The notes under the pieces: generated by a model
What the model was told of the DNA's origin: nothing
Databases searched by the model: none
What the model saw: the letters and a program-made list of their open reading frames with translations, nothing else
Shown: piece after piece, positions 34,734 to 42,963 of the stretch
How positions within the stretch are numbered: the stretch's first letter is position 1
Layout of the letters: each line of letters starts with the position of its first letter
Source of the DNA: Acidithiobacillus sp.
GTDB lineage: Bacteria > Pseudomonadota > Gammaproteobacteria > Acidithiobacillales > Acidithiobacillaceae
NCBI GenBank assembly: GCA_028697715.1
Contig: JAQVDS010000007.1
Coordinates: 20,669-84,668, forward strand
DNA length: 64,000 nt
Reading direction: 5' to 3'
Program-made: the position numbers and the translations under genes

Positions 34734-35668
34734 GAGTTTCCCCCGGCAAAGCCCGACTGTCCCGGACCGGGCGGCGGTGCTCCACGCCCATACAGGAGCG
34801 ATTGCGGGTTTTGCCGCAATTCACGACTCAGGGCGCCCAAGTCCTGACTGCTTTGCAATAGACTCTGCGTCAGGGCATTGAGCTGCGGGAGCGTCTGATC
34901 ATTGAGGACGGCGAAACTCTGCTGACCGGAACTCGCTAACTGGTGCAAGGCGACACTGGTACCGTTGAGCTGTTGCAAAGGTGCCTTGGCGGCAAGTGCC
35001 AGATCATCCAGGTGACGCACGAGTTGCTGACTGGACTGCATGGTCGAGCGTGTCGCGGCGATGGTCGACGGCAACTCCCGCAGAGCTGGCTGTAAAGCGG
35101 CCTCCAGCTCGGCCAGCTCAGCGCTGGCCTGGTCCAGGTGCCGCAAGGTCGCCGTGAAGTGCTTGCGGTTCTCCTCATCGAGGAGGTCGTTCATGCGCAA
35201 GGCCAATTCATTGCCCTGCTTGACCAGGGATTCGCCACTGCGGGATAGCACCTGAATGAAACTGGGATGCATCGGAATGTCGGGAACCTGCCCTGGCGCA
35301 TGCGCCAGCGGAGAAAAATCCGTGCCGGCATCGTTGAGCGACAAATAGCTCAGTCCCGTCACCCCCTGCGGTTCCAACTCGGCAAAGGTCGCTTTGGTGA
35401 TGGGGGTATTGGCGTCGACACTGACTTGCACTCGCACCATACGCGGATTGCGTGGATCGAAACCAATGGACTTCACCTCGCCCACGCGCACGCCTTTGAA
35501 ACGCACCGGCGCTTGCACCGTAAGACCCGTCACACTGTACGGGGAGATGACATTGTAAAGCTTGCCGACCGGCGCTGAATGGTGCATCCAGAGTCCGGCC
35601 ACCGTGAGTGCTGCCCCTAACACGACAACGAAGACCAAGGCAATCAAAGCGTGCGCCCGACTTTCCAA
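34730..35668 (-). CDS. MlaD-family MCE domain protein
   Basis: A 312-residue periplasmic protein with an N-terminal membrane anchor (HALIALVFVVVLGAALTVAGL) and one MCE domain (about residues 38-118: YSVTGLTVQAPVRFKGVRVGEVKSIGF and TKATFAELEPQGVTGLSYL). A long predicted coiled coil of Gln/Leu/Ala-rich helices (residues 140-285) follows, so it could form a hexameric tunnel or needle. It pairs with the PqiC-like lipoprotein. Divergent from pcm; upstream mlaE/mlaF-type genes are absent here. Confidence 0.85.
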   Translation of the reverse strand: MESRAHALIALVFVVVLGAALTVAGLWMHHSAPVGKLYNVISPYSVTGLTVQAPVRFKGVRVGEVKSIGFDPRNPRMVRVQVSVDANTPITKATFAELEPQGVTGLSYLSLNDAGTDFSPLAHAPGQVPDIPMHPSFIQVLSRSGESLVKQGNELALRMNDLLDEENRKHFTATLRHLDQASAELAELEAALQPALRELPSTIAATRSTMQSSQQLVRHLDDLALAAKAPLQQLNGTSVALHQLASSGQQSFAVLNDQTLPQLNALTQSLLQSSQDLGALSRELRQNPQSLLYGRGAPPPGPGQSGFAGGNS

Positions 35669-35732
35669 TGATCGACCCCCGGAAAAATTGACTTGCCCTA
35701 GACGGCGTGCCTAAATGTAGCAGGTATTTTGG

Positions 35733-36392
35733 ATGATTCCCATGCACTTCGACAGCCTTCGCCAAACCATGATCGACACCCAGATTCGCACCTGGGATGT
35801 TCTTGACCCCGAAGTTCTGCAAGTTCTGCAACGCGTCAAGCGGGAACAGTTCGTGCCTACGCAGCTGCAGGAGCTCGCCTTCGCCGACTTTGAAATCCCC
35901 TTGGGGCACGGCGAACGAATGTGGACACCAAAGATGGAAGCACGGGTTTTGCAGGAGCTGGAAATTCGCCCGCAAGACCAGATCCTCGAAGTTGGCACCG
36001 GTAGTGGCTACTTTACCGCCCTGTTGGCCAGTATGGGCAAGCTCGTCCATAGCGTTGATGATCGCGCCGATTTCATTCACGCCGCCGAAGGGCGTCTGCA
36101 AATGCAGGGCGTTACCAATGTACATCTCCACGTGGGTGATGCTTCGGGCGGCTGGGCCGCATCCGGCTCTTGCGACGTTATCGTCCTGACCGGTTCTCTC
36201 CCGCAGCTCCCCAAGGCCTTTCTCGAGCAGTTGAACCCCGGCGGGCGCCTCCTCGCCATCCTCGGCGAGTCTCCACTTTGCAAGGTGCGCCGCTATCGCC
36301 GCGCCGCCAACGGCAGCCTGGGTAGCAAGGACCTGTTTGAAACGGATATCCCCGCGCTACGCCACCCCACCAACAAGAAATTCCAGTTCTGA
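35733..36392 (+). CDS. pcm: Protein-L-isoaspartate O-methyltransferase family
   Basis: A 219-residue SAM-dependent methyltransferase related to Pcm, which repairs isoaspartyl damage. MIDTQIRTWDVLDPEVLQ and RMWTPKMEARVLQELEI match the family, and LEVGTGSGYFTALLASMGKLV is the SAM motif I. The usual PCMT substrate residues are less clear, so a distinct substrate is possible. The following isochorismatase-type and M61 genes form a tight operon (2 and 7 base gaps). Confidence 0.85.
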   Translation: MIPMHFDSLRQTMIDTQIRTWDVLDPEVLQVLQRVKREQFVPTQLQELAFADFEIPLGHGERMWTPKMEARVLQELEIRPQDQILEVGTGSGYFTALLASMGKLVHSVDDRADFIHAAEGRLQMQGVTNVHLHVGDASGGWAASGSCDVIVLTGSLPQLPKAFLEQLNPGGRLLAILGESPLCKVRRYRRAANGSLGSKDLFETDIPALRHPTNKKFQF

Positions 36393-36394
36393 AG

Positions 36395-36937
36395 ATGCGG
36401 GTTCGGGCAGCACGCAGCCTCATCCTGGCCATCGACCTGCAGGACAAGCTACTGGCCATGCTGGGGGACGAACGCAAGGAAACACTCTTGCACAACGTCC
36501 GTCGCTTCCTGAACAGTGCCAGAGCCTTGGACCTTCCCATTCTGCTCTCGGCCCAATATCCTATAGGGCTCGGCGCGATCGATCCCAGCCTCCACGATTT
36601 CGGTCCGACGTTCGAGAAAACCGAGTTCTCCTGTCATGCCAACCCCGCCTTGCGCAATGCCCTGCGTTCCCGGCTGGATCGCCGGCAGATCTGCCTGCTG
36701 GGAGTAGAAACCCACATCTGCGTGCTGCAAACGGCCCTTGACCTGCAGGCCCAGGGCTGGCACGTGCTTGTCCCCATCGATGCGGTAGCCAGTCGCGAGC
36801 CCCGGCAGAGCGAGTGGGCACTCGAACGTCTGCGCCATGCCGGTGTCATCCTCAGCAGTACCGAATCCATCTTCTATGAATGGATGGAGGACGCCGCCGA
36901 TCCACGCTTTCGCCAACTGGCGCCCGCCTGGCGCTGA
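36395..36937 (+). CDS. Isochorismatase-family hydrolase
   Basis: A 180-residue cysteine hydrolase (YcaC/isochorismatase fold). The catalytic triad is visible: Asp in LAIDLQDKL, Lys in FEKTEFSC and Cys in GVETHICVLQTALDL. Substrate unknown; family members hydrolyse amides or imides. It starts two bases after the pcm stop. Confidence 0.87.
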   Translation: MRVRAARSLILAIDLQDKLLAMLGDERKETLLHNVRRFLNSARALDLPILLSAQYPIGLGAIDPSLHDFGPTFEKTEFSCHANPALRNALRSRLDRRQICLLGVETHICVLQTALDLQAQGWHVLVPIDAVASREPRQSEWALERLRHAGVILSSTESIFYEWMEDAADPRFRQLAPAWR

Positions 36938-36944
36938 GGCATTC

Positions 36945-38708
36945 ATGAATCTGCAATACCATATCCGTCTTCAAGAAAATGCCCACCTGATTCAGGTAGA
37001 TCTGCACCTTGCCGAGCCCGACCCAGACGGTCAGATTCTCGCCCTGCCCGCCTGGGTACCCGGCAGTTATACCATCCGTGATCTCGCCCGCCACATCGTC
37101 AGCATGCGGGCAACGGCGGGCGGACGGAAATTGCCGGTGGAAAAATTCCGCAAGGATCACTGGCGCCTGGCTCCCTGTAACGGCCCGGTAACCATTTCCT
37201 ACCAGGTTTATGCCTTTGACCGATCAGTGCGCACTGCCTATCTCGATGACCGGGGCGGGTTCTTCAATGGCCCGGCAGTATTTCTGCGGGTACTTGGTCA
37301 GGAGCAGCAAGAACATACCTTGCAAATCAGCGGTCCCGCCGACTGGCAACTGGCCACCAGCATGGAAGCGATCTCTGACAGCGCGTGGTCCTGGGGCGAG
37401 TTTCGCGCCCCCGACTACCGCAGCTTCTGCAATCATCCCTTGCTCTTCGGCCCCCTGCATCGGGTGGATTTCTGTGCCGGAGAATTACCTCATCACCTCG
37501 CTCTGTTGGGCCACGACAACCCAGAGTTACTCCGCCTGGGCGAGGATCTTGCCAGAATCTGTGCTTGCCAGCAGCAGTTCTGGGGCGGCAGCCCCTTCTC
37601 GCGCTATCATTTTCTGTGCATGTGTGGGCAAAACGCCTATGGTGGCCTCGAGCACTCGGCATCCTCTGCCCTGTTGTGCAACCGTAGTGATCTCGACGGC
37701 ACGGATCCCAAAGGCTACCGTCAGTTTCTTGGACTCGCCAGCCACGAGTATTTTCATTCCTGGCTGGTCCAGGGTATCCGTCCGGCGGCATGGAGTGACA
37801 GCTTCTGGGAAACAGAGATAATCAGTCGCGATCTCTGGGTCTTCGAGGGTATCACTTCCTACTACGACAGCCTGCTTCTGTGTCGCGCAGGCCTATGGTC
37901 TCCGGCACAATACCTCGAAGAACTGGGACAGGAAATCACTCGCCTCGCCCGGCGTCCCGGGGAAAGCTATCAGAGCCTGGCCGAATCCAGCGCCGACGCC
38001 TGGACCAAGCTCTATCATCCGCATCCATCCGCGGCCAACTTCGAGATCAGCTATTACAACAAGGGCGCCCTTGCCGCCCTCTGTCTCGACGCGCGGCTGC
38101 GGCAGCGTGGCTCCAGCCTCGACGCGTTTCTGCGCCGACTCTGGCAAGACTATGGAGAAAGGCAGCGGTCCCTGCCAGAAGGCGAAATTTTTGCCCTCCT
38201 CAAGCCTGTCCTGGGAAATGCTGGGGTCGACGAAGTGCGACAGTGGGTTGCCGAAGCGCAGCCCCTGCCCCTGCAAGAATGCCTGCAGATTCTGGGTGTT
38301 GATCTGCTCTGGCGTGCCGCCCGCGACGAGCAGGACCGTGGCGGTGTGGAAACGGAAGGTCGACGCTCCGATCTCGGTGCAAACTGGGAAAAGGCAGCGA
38401 TTGGCGTGGAACTGACTTTCGTGCGTGCTGGCGGAGCGGCGGAACAGGCTGGTCTTTGTCCGGGGGACCGTCTGCTGGCCCTGGACGGAGAGGAAATCTT
38501 GGCCGAGCGTCTGCAGTCCCAAATCGATCGACTGACTCCAGGAATCCCTCGGCACCTGCACTTTCTGCGCGATGGCAGGATGCGCGAGTGCGACTGCATT
38601 CTGCTTGTTCCCCCGCTGGATACTGCCTATCTACAGATCGGCGATGGCGGAAACCAGCGCTGCAGCGACTGGCTCAGTGGGGCTTCAGCAGCTCAATCCG
38701 CGGGGTAG
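36945..38708 (+). CDS. M61 family metallopeptidase with PDZ domain
   Basis: A 587-residue glycyl-aminopeptidase-like zinc protease. The N-terminal domain has WVPGSYTIRDLARHIV; the catalytic site is ASHEYFHSWLVQGIRP (HExxH) and the third ligand Glu lies in WVFEGITSYYDSL. GGLEHSAS precedes it as in the family, and a C-terminal PDZ domain (about residues 480-560: GVELTFVRAGGAAEQAGLCPG) follows. No signal peptide is seen. ATG 36945 is chosen over a longer overlapping frame. Its 3' end overlaps ymdB by 16 bases. Confidence 0.9.
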   Translation: MNLQYHIRLQENAHLIQVDLHLAEPDPDGQILALPAWVPGSYTIRDLARHIVSMRATAGGRKLPVEKFRKDHWRLAPCNGPVTISYQVYAFDRSVRTAYLDDRGGFFNGPAVFLRVLGQEQQEHTLQISGPADWQLATSMEAISDSAWSWGEFRAPDYRSFCNHPLLFGPLHRVDFCAGELPHHLALLGHDNPELLRLGEDLARICACQQQFWGGSPFSRYHFLCMCGQNAYGGLEHSASSALLCNRSDLDGTDPKGYRQFLGLASHEYFHSWLVQGIRPAAWSDSFWETEIISRDLWVFEGITSYYDSLLLCRAGLWSPAQYLEELGQEITRLARRPGESYQSLAESSADAWTKLYHPHPSAANFEISYYNKGALAALCLDARLRQRGSSLDAFLRRLWQDYGERQRSLPEGEIFALLKPVLGNAGVDEVRQWVAEAQPLPLQECLQILGVDLLWRAARDEQDRGGVETEGRRSDLGANWEKAAIGVELTFVRAGGAAEQAGLCPGDRLLALDGEEILAERLQSQIDRLTPGIPRHLHFLRDGRMRECDCILLVPPLDTAYLQIGDGGNQRCSDWLSGASAAQSAG

Positions 38709-39487
38709 CCCCGGCGAATCCGCTCCACCTGCACTGCCTTCCCCGTCTCGGTGTCGATTTCTGCCAGCAGACCACAGAGGCTCGCCACGCCATCGACCAC
38801 CGGCGCCTTGGCAGGCATAGCGTCGATGAATCGGCGTTTGGCAATTTCCCGATCCACGCCGATGATCGAATCGTAACAACCGCACATGCCGGCGTCACTT
38901 TGATAAGCCATACCCCCGGGGAACACCCGCTCGTCCGCCGTAGGAACATGGGTATGGCTACCGACCGCCATGCTGACTCTGCCGTCCAGATGCCAGGCAA
39001 GGGCATATTTTTCGCTGGTGGCCTCCGCGTGCAAATCGACGAGGATCACATCACAGCCGGCTAGTTCGTCGCCCAGGGCGACGTCCGCGGCACGGAAGGG
39101 ACAATCGTAGAGCGGATGCATGAACAGGCGCCCCATGAGGTTGAGCACGCCGAGGCGCCAGCCATTTTTTTCGATCCGCAGTGCTCCGCGCCCCGGCGTA
39201 CCGGGAGGTGCGTTATAAGGACGAAGTAGACGCGGCTCCTCCACAATAAAGCTGATCGTTTCTTTTTGATCCCAAACATGATTTCCCGCTGTGACCGCAT
39301 CGATGCCCCAGGCGAAAAACTCGTCCAGGATCTTGCGCGTGATTCCCGCACCACCAGCGGCATTTTCGCCATTGACCACTACCGCATCCAGAGCTTTTTC
39401 CACGCGCAGATCGGCCAGCCCTTGCTGCAAGGCACGGCGTCCAGGCGCTCCCATCACGTCGCCCGCAAAGAAGATTCGTACGTTCAT
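38693..39487 (-). CDS. YmdB-family metallophosphoesterase
   Basis: A 264-residue TIGR00282-type protein with a dinuclear metal site: FAGDVMGAPGR, VVNGENAAGG, TAGNHVWDQKE, DLHAEATSEKYALAW and GSHTHVPTADERVF. Bacillus YmdB hydrolyses 2',3'-cAMP and affects RNA turnover; the function here is inferred from the family. The start overlaps the fau stop (ATGA), and the ends are convergent with the M61 gene. Confidence 0.9.
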   Translation of the reverse strand: MNVRIFFAGDVMGAPGRRALQQGLADLRVEKALDAVVVNGENAAGGAGITRKILDEFFAWGIDAVTAGNHVWDQKETISFIVEEPRLLRPYNAPPGTPGRGALRIEKNGWRLGVLNLMGRLFMHPLYDCPFRAADVALGDELAGCDVILVDLHAEATSEKYALAWHLDGRVSMAVGSHTHVPTADERVFPGGMAYQSDAGMCGCYDSIIGVDREIAKRRFIDAMPAKAPVVDGVASLCGLLAEIDTETGKAVQVERIRRGYPAD

Positions 39488-40080
39488 CGTCGAAAACTCC
39501 GGTATTCTCGTTCCGTAGCAATGGCATCCAGCGGGATATCCCATGGCTCCGTCGGCAATTCTCGCACTTCCTGAAAGGCGTGGGCTACCCCCACCAGACG
39601 GGGGCGACGCCAGTGACGGCGATGCCGCAATGCTGCCAGGCTGCGATCATAGAAGCCTCCCCCCATACCCAGGCGTTGGCCAGTGGCATCGAAGGCGACC
39701 AACGGCAACAACAACAGGTCCAGCTCTGCGGCGGATTTCCAGTAACGACGCGGCACCTCGGGCTCGGGGATTCCCAGACGGTTTTTGCTGAGGGTTGTAC
39801 CTACGGAAAACGGCGCAAAACGCAACTCAGTCGCATGCAAGCCAGCCAGAACGGGGAGAAAGAACCGTTGGCGATGCGACCATGGTAGTTGCAGGATAGG
39901 CAGGGCACCAATCTCCCCGCGCATGGGCCAATATAAAGCAATGGTACGCGCCTTGCGGAGAATCGGGGAATTTCGCAATTGGCGAAGCAGGCCACCCTCC
40001 GCTTGACGGAGATCGGCGGCACTCAGGGCCGCGCGGCGTTGCCGCATGCTACGACGAATATCGATTTTGGATACCGACAA
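39484..40080 (-). CDS. fau: 5-formyltetrahydrofolate cyclo-ligase
   Basis: Converts 5-formyl-THF to 5,10-methenyl-THF. The 198-residue product has IALYWPMRGEIGALPI, LLLPLVAFDATGQRLGMGGGFYDRSL (ATP/folate core) and GVAHAFQEV. The start is TTG at 40080 with GGGGAG seven bases upstream; that Shine-Dalgarno is also the 3' strand of the 6S RNA closing stem. ymdB follows by overlap. The ssrS-fau order is the enterobacterial ssrS-ygfA arrangement. Confidence 0.9.
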   Translation of the reverse strand: MSVSKIDIRRSMRQRRAALSAADLRQAEGGLLRQLRNSPILRKARTIALYWPMRGEIGALPILQLPWSHRQRFFLPVLAGLHATELRFAPFSVGTTLSKNRLGIPEPEVPRRYWKSAAELDLLLLPLVAFDATGQRLGMGGGFYDRSLAALRHRRHWRRPRLVGVAHAFQEVRELPTEPWDIPLDAIATEREYRSFRR

Positions 40081-40082
40081 AG

Positions 40083-40266
40083 AAAAACTCCCCGCTTGGG
40101 TCGTGGCGCCCGCTATCCCACGAACCTGATGACCAGGTCGGGAGCCCGGGAATCGTATCAGGCTACTCCGCAGCGGAGCGGCACACCAACGATATGGACC
40201 AAGGCCCCCTGGATAGACAATGTTGGTTCAGGAAATATCCCGGAACCACGAGCCCCGCAGGGAGTA
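40083..40266 (-). ncRNA. ssrS: 6S RNA
   Basis: Candidate about 184-base RNA between zapA and fau, the conserved gammaproteobacterial 6S position. The ends pair: minus-strand CTCCC/GGGGAG and CTCGTGG/CCACGA (40246-40264 with 40088-40106), enclosing a central unpaired region with the 6S-like GATATTTC (about 40237) and an apical hairpin ACCAAC/GTTGGT. Five T follow at 40087-40083. 6S RNA mimics an open promoter and sequesters sigma70 polymerase in stationary phase. Exact ends are estimated. Confidence 0.85.
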
Positions 40267-40281
40267 GCTCCAAGCTACTCC
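40261..40281 (-). promoter_or_regulatory. Hairpin at the zapA stop / 6S 5' end
   Basis: GGAGTAGCT and AGCTACTCC form a perfect 9-bp stem with a three-base loop. It contains the zapA stop codon and four bases of the 6S 5' arm, so it competes with the 6S closing stem. There is no T run; a processing signal or 3'-end stabiliser is possible. Confidence 0.45.
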
Positions 40282-40592
40282 GCGCCCTGACCCATGTCAA
40301 CCAAGTTCTGCAATCGGGCAGTCACGGTCTCCAGAGTGTTCTGCGCCTGTTGCAATTCACCCTGGCTGCGCTGCAGGTCGGCAGCGAGATTCAACGCAAC
40401 CATGAGCAGGGCGCGCTCCCTTTGGACGCCCACGCCCTGACGCACCTTGGCTGCCTGCAAACGCTCCTGCAGCGTGACAATGGCCTGCCCAAGCAGATTC
40501 CGTTCCTCGGGCGAGCAGGTGATTTGATAGGACTGATTGAGAAACTCTGCGGCGATCAGCTCGCGCGCATCGGCGGCATTGCCCTGACTCAT
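40275..40592 (-). CDS. zapA: Cell division protein ZapA
   Basis: A 105-residue FtsZ-bundling protein. The N-terminal fold (FLNQSYQITCSPEERNLLGQAI) and C-terminal coiled coil (RALLMVALNLAADLQRSQGEL) match ZapA. It overlaps the zapB-like gene by four bases and precedes 6S RNA. Confidence 0.9.
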   Translation of the reverse strand: MSQGNAADARELIAAEFLNQSYQITCSPEERNLLGQAIVTLQERLQAAKVRQGVGVQRERALLMVALNLAADLQRSQGELQQAQNTLETVTARLQNLVDMGQGAE

Positions 40593-40834
40593 CGCTGATA
40601 CTCTTCCCGTTCCCAGATGGAGATTTGCTCCAGTAGCCGATCCAGACGCTCGCGAATGTCTTGCTGCTGCCGACGAAGCTGCAGATTTTCTGCCTCCAGG
40701 ATCTCTTTTTCCCGACGTAGCCGCGCAAGCTCGGCAATCTGACCCACTCCCCGCACCTGGCGGCGCAGAGCGTGATAATCGAGTATCATGGCTTCGACTT
40801 GACCCAGGAGAAATTCGACCCGAGATTCCCGCAC
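40589..40834 (-). CDS. ZapB-like / TIGR02449 coiled-coil division protein
   Basis: A Glu/Arg/Leu-rich coiled coil (ARLRREKEILEAENLQLRRQ) next to zapA, the expected place for a ZapB-like partner of about 65-81 residues. The GTG at 40834 (81 aa, GGGGG five bases upstream) is preferred; an ATG at 40789 (66 aa) and one at 40891 (100 aa) are alternatives, the last leaving just 12 bases to the divergent mrdA. Confidence 0.7.
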   Translation of the reverse strand: MRESRVEFLLGQVEAMILDYHALRRQVRGVGQIAELARLRREKEILEAENLQLRRQQQDIRERLDRLLEQISIWEREEYQR

Positions 40835-40903
40835 GCTTACCCCCGGCTTCCGTGTGGCAAGGAGTGTACGAAGGGCGGCAGGCATTTGCAAATCGATAAC
40901 CCC

Positions 40904-42748
40904 ATGAAAAAGACCTCCACCCCTCTTGTTTCCGGACAGAATTTTCGTAACCGGCTCGGCATTGCTGCCATCGTGGTGCTGCTGCTATTGCTGGTCGTGC
41001 TCGCCCGCCTGCTCGACCTGCAGGTATTGCATTATCAAAAATTCCGGCAACTGGCCCATGACAACCATATTGCCCTGGTTCCCGTCAACCCACCCCGCGG
41101 CTTGATCCTTGCCGATCATGGCCAGATTCTTGCAAAAAATCAGCCAACCTACGCGGTGGAAGTCACACCAGATCAGACCAGCGACCTGCACAGCACCCTT
41201 GATCGCCTGCAGAAGCTGCTCGATCTTTCCGACGGTGACATGGCCCGTTTCGACAAAAGCATGGCAGCCAAGGCGAGCTTTGATCCCATCATCCTCAAAG
41301 CGAATCTCAGTCCCCAGCAAGTCGCCGCCCTGGCGGTGCGCAAGGCAGAATTTCCTGGGGTGCGCGTTACCGCCCTGATGCATCGCAACTACCCCTTCGG
41401 CACCATTTTTTCCCACATCGTCGGCTATGTGGGGCCGATCACCGCTACTGATCTCAAACGGCATCAGGCAGAGAACTACCGCGGGCGGGACTACGTCGGC
41501 AAAACTGGTCTGGAAAGCTACTATGAGCAACGATTGCGTGGCCAGATGGGGTATCAAATCAAACAGATCAATGCCGAAGGCTTGCAGGTCGGCACGCTGG
41601 AAGAGCAAGAGCCGCTGGCTGGCGACAACCTTGTAACCCATTTACGGCTACGGGTGCAGGAAGCCGCTGCAAATGCCCTCGAGAGCAATCATTATCGGGG
41701 TGCCGTCGTCGCTCTTGATCCCAACAACGGTCATGTACTTGCCATGGTCAGCAGCCCCAGTTTCGATGCCAACTGGTTTGTGGATGGCATCAGTACAGCG
41801 CACTGGCGCAGCCTCCTCGATAATCCTGGCCATCCGCTTACCGACCGTGCCGACAATGGCCTCTACCCGCCCGGCTCCTGCGCCAAACCCTTCTTCTCCA
41901 TCCAGGCCATTCAGTCGGGGGTAATAGGCCCGGATTTTCGGACCTATTGTCCGGGCAATTTTCAGCTTGGCGGACACACTTACTGGGACTGGAACCGCGG
42001 TGGTTTTGGTGAAACCAATCTCACCAAGGCGCTGGCCTGGTCTGTGGATGTCTTTTATTACAAGCTGGCGGTGAAGATGGGCATCCAGTTGCAGGATCAA
42101 ACCCTGTGGCGCTTTGGCTTTGGCAAGTCTCCCGGCATCGATTTACCGGGCGGTTTAGCGGGCTTGGTTCCCACTCCGCAGTGGAAGCGGGCCCGCCTGC
42201 ACGCCCCCTGGTACACCGGCGATTCGGTCATTTTGGGCATCGGTCAGGGCTATCTCCTGGTTACCCCCCTGCAACTCGCGCGCGCCGTATCCGCCATTGC
42301 CAATGGCGGCTATCTGGTGCAACCACAGGTCGCCAAGGAATGGGTCAATTCCAGCACTGGAGAACGGAGTCCGATCCCCAATGCGGTACCGGAAAACCTG
42401 CATATCGACCCAGTGGCATTGCATGCCGTGCGCCAGGGAATGGAGGCCTGCGTCAATACCGGCACCTGTCATACCGTCAGCATCCCCGGCATCAGCATCG
42501 CCGGCAAAACAGGTACCGCACAAATTCCCGAGGGCTACGCCTATGGGCGGACGATTTACAATAACGACTCCCTGTTCATCGGCTGGGCACCAGTCGATCA
42601 CCCCAAAATCGCCGTAGCCGTGGTCGTCGAGAATGGCGGGCACAACGCCTGGCAAGCCTTGCCGGTGGCCCGTGCCACCATCGCCGCTTACTTGCAACCC
42701 GACCGCGACCCGGGCCCGCCGCTAGCACATTTGCACCTACAGCATTGA
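40904..42748 (+). CDS. mrdA: Penicillin-binding protein 2 (elongation transpeptidase)
   Basis: A 614-residue class B transpeptidase of the rod-shape elongasome. A membrane helix (LGIAAIVVLLLLLVVLARLL) precedes the pedestal (NPPRGLILADHGQILAKNQP) and transpeptidase domain: YPPGSCAKPF with Ser325, WSVDVFYYKLA (SxD as in E. coli PBP2) and GKTGTAQIP. ATG 40904 starts MKKTSTPLVSG. It is divergent from zapB-like/zapA, and rodA is not adjacent here. Confidence 0.93.
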   Translation: MKKTSTPLVSGQNFRNRLGIAAIVVLLLLLVVLARLLDLQVLHYQKFRQLAHDNHIALVPVNPPRGLILADHGQILAKNQPTYAVEVTPDQTSDLHSTLDRLQKLLDLSDGDMARFDKSMAAKASFDPIILKANLSPQQVAALAVRKAEFPGVRVTALMHRNYPFGTIFSHIVGYVGPITATDLKRHQAENYRGRDYVGKTGLESYYEQRLRGQMGYQIKQINAEGLQVGTLEEQEPLAGDNLVTHLRLRVQEAAANALESNHYRGAVVALDPNNGHVLAMVSSPSFDANWFVDGISTAHWRSLLDNPGHPLTDRADNGLYPPGSCAKPFFSIQAIQSGVIGPDFRTYCPGNFQLGGHTYWDWNRGGFGETNLTKALAWSVDVFYYKLAVKMGIQLQDQTLWRFGFGKSPGIDLPGGLAGLVPTPQWKRARLHAPWYTGDSVILGIGQGYLLVTPLQLARAVSAIANGGYLVQPQVAKEWVNSSTGERSPIPNAVPENLHIDPVALHAVRQGMEACVNTGTCHTVSIPGISIAGKTGTAQIPEGYAYGRTIYNNDSLFIGWAPVDHPKIAVAVVVENGGHNAWQALPVARATIAAYLQPDRDPGPPLAHLHLQH

Positions 42749-42963
42749 ACTCGCGATTGTGACGACATCTTGGACTCCTCCCGAGCGGTTACGCAGCTCC
42801 ATTGTTGTCAATACTGAGGTGGCCGCTGTCGAGGTAGCTGGTCAGGGCCGGCCAGCGCTTCAGGGCATACTGGAGCGCTGCTGGACACGGGAATGGCAGA
42901 AACTTCGCCCTGAGCAGGGAATACAGCACTACTATCGTCTGATTTCACACTCCGGCCCTCCTC

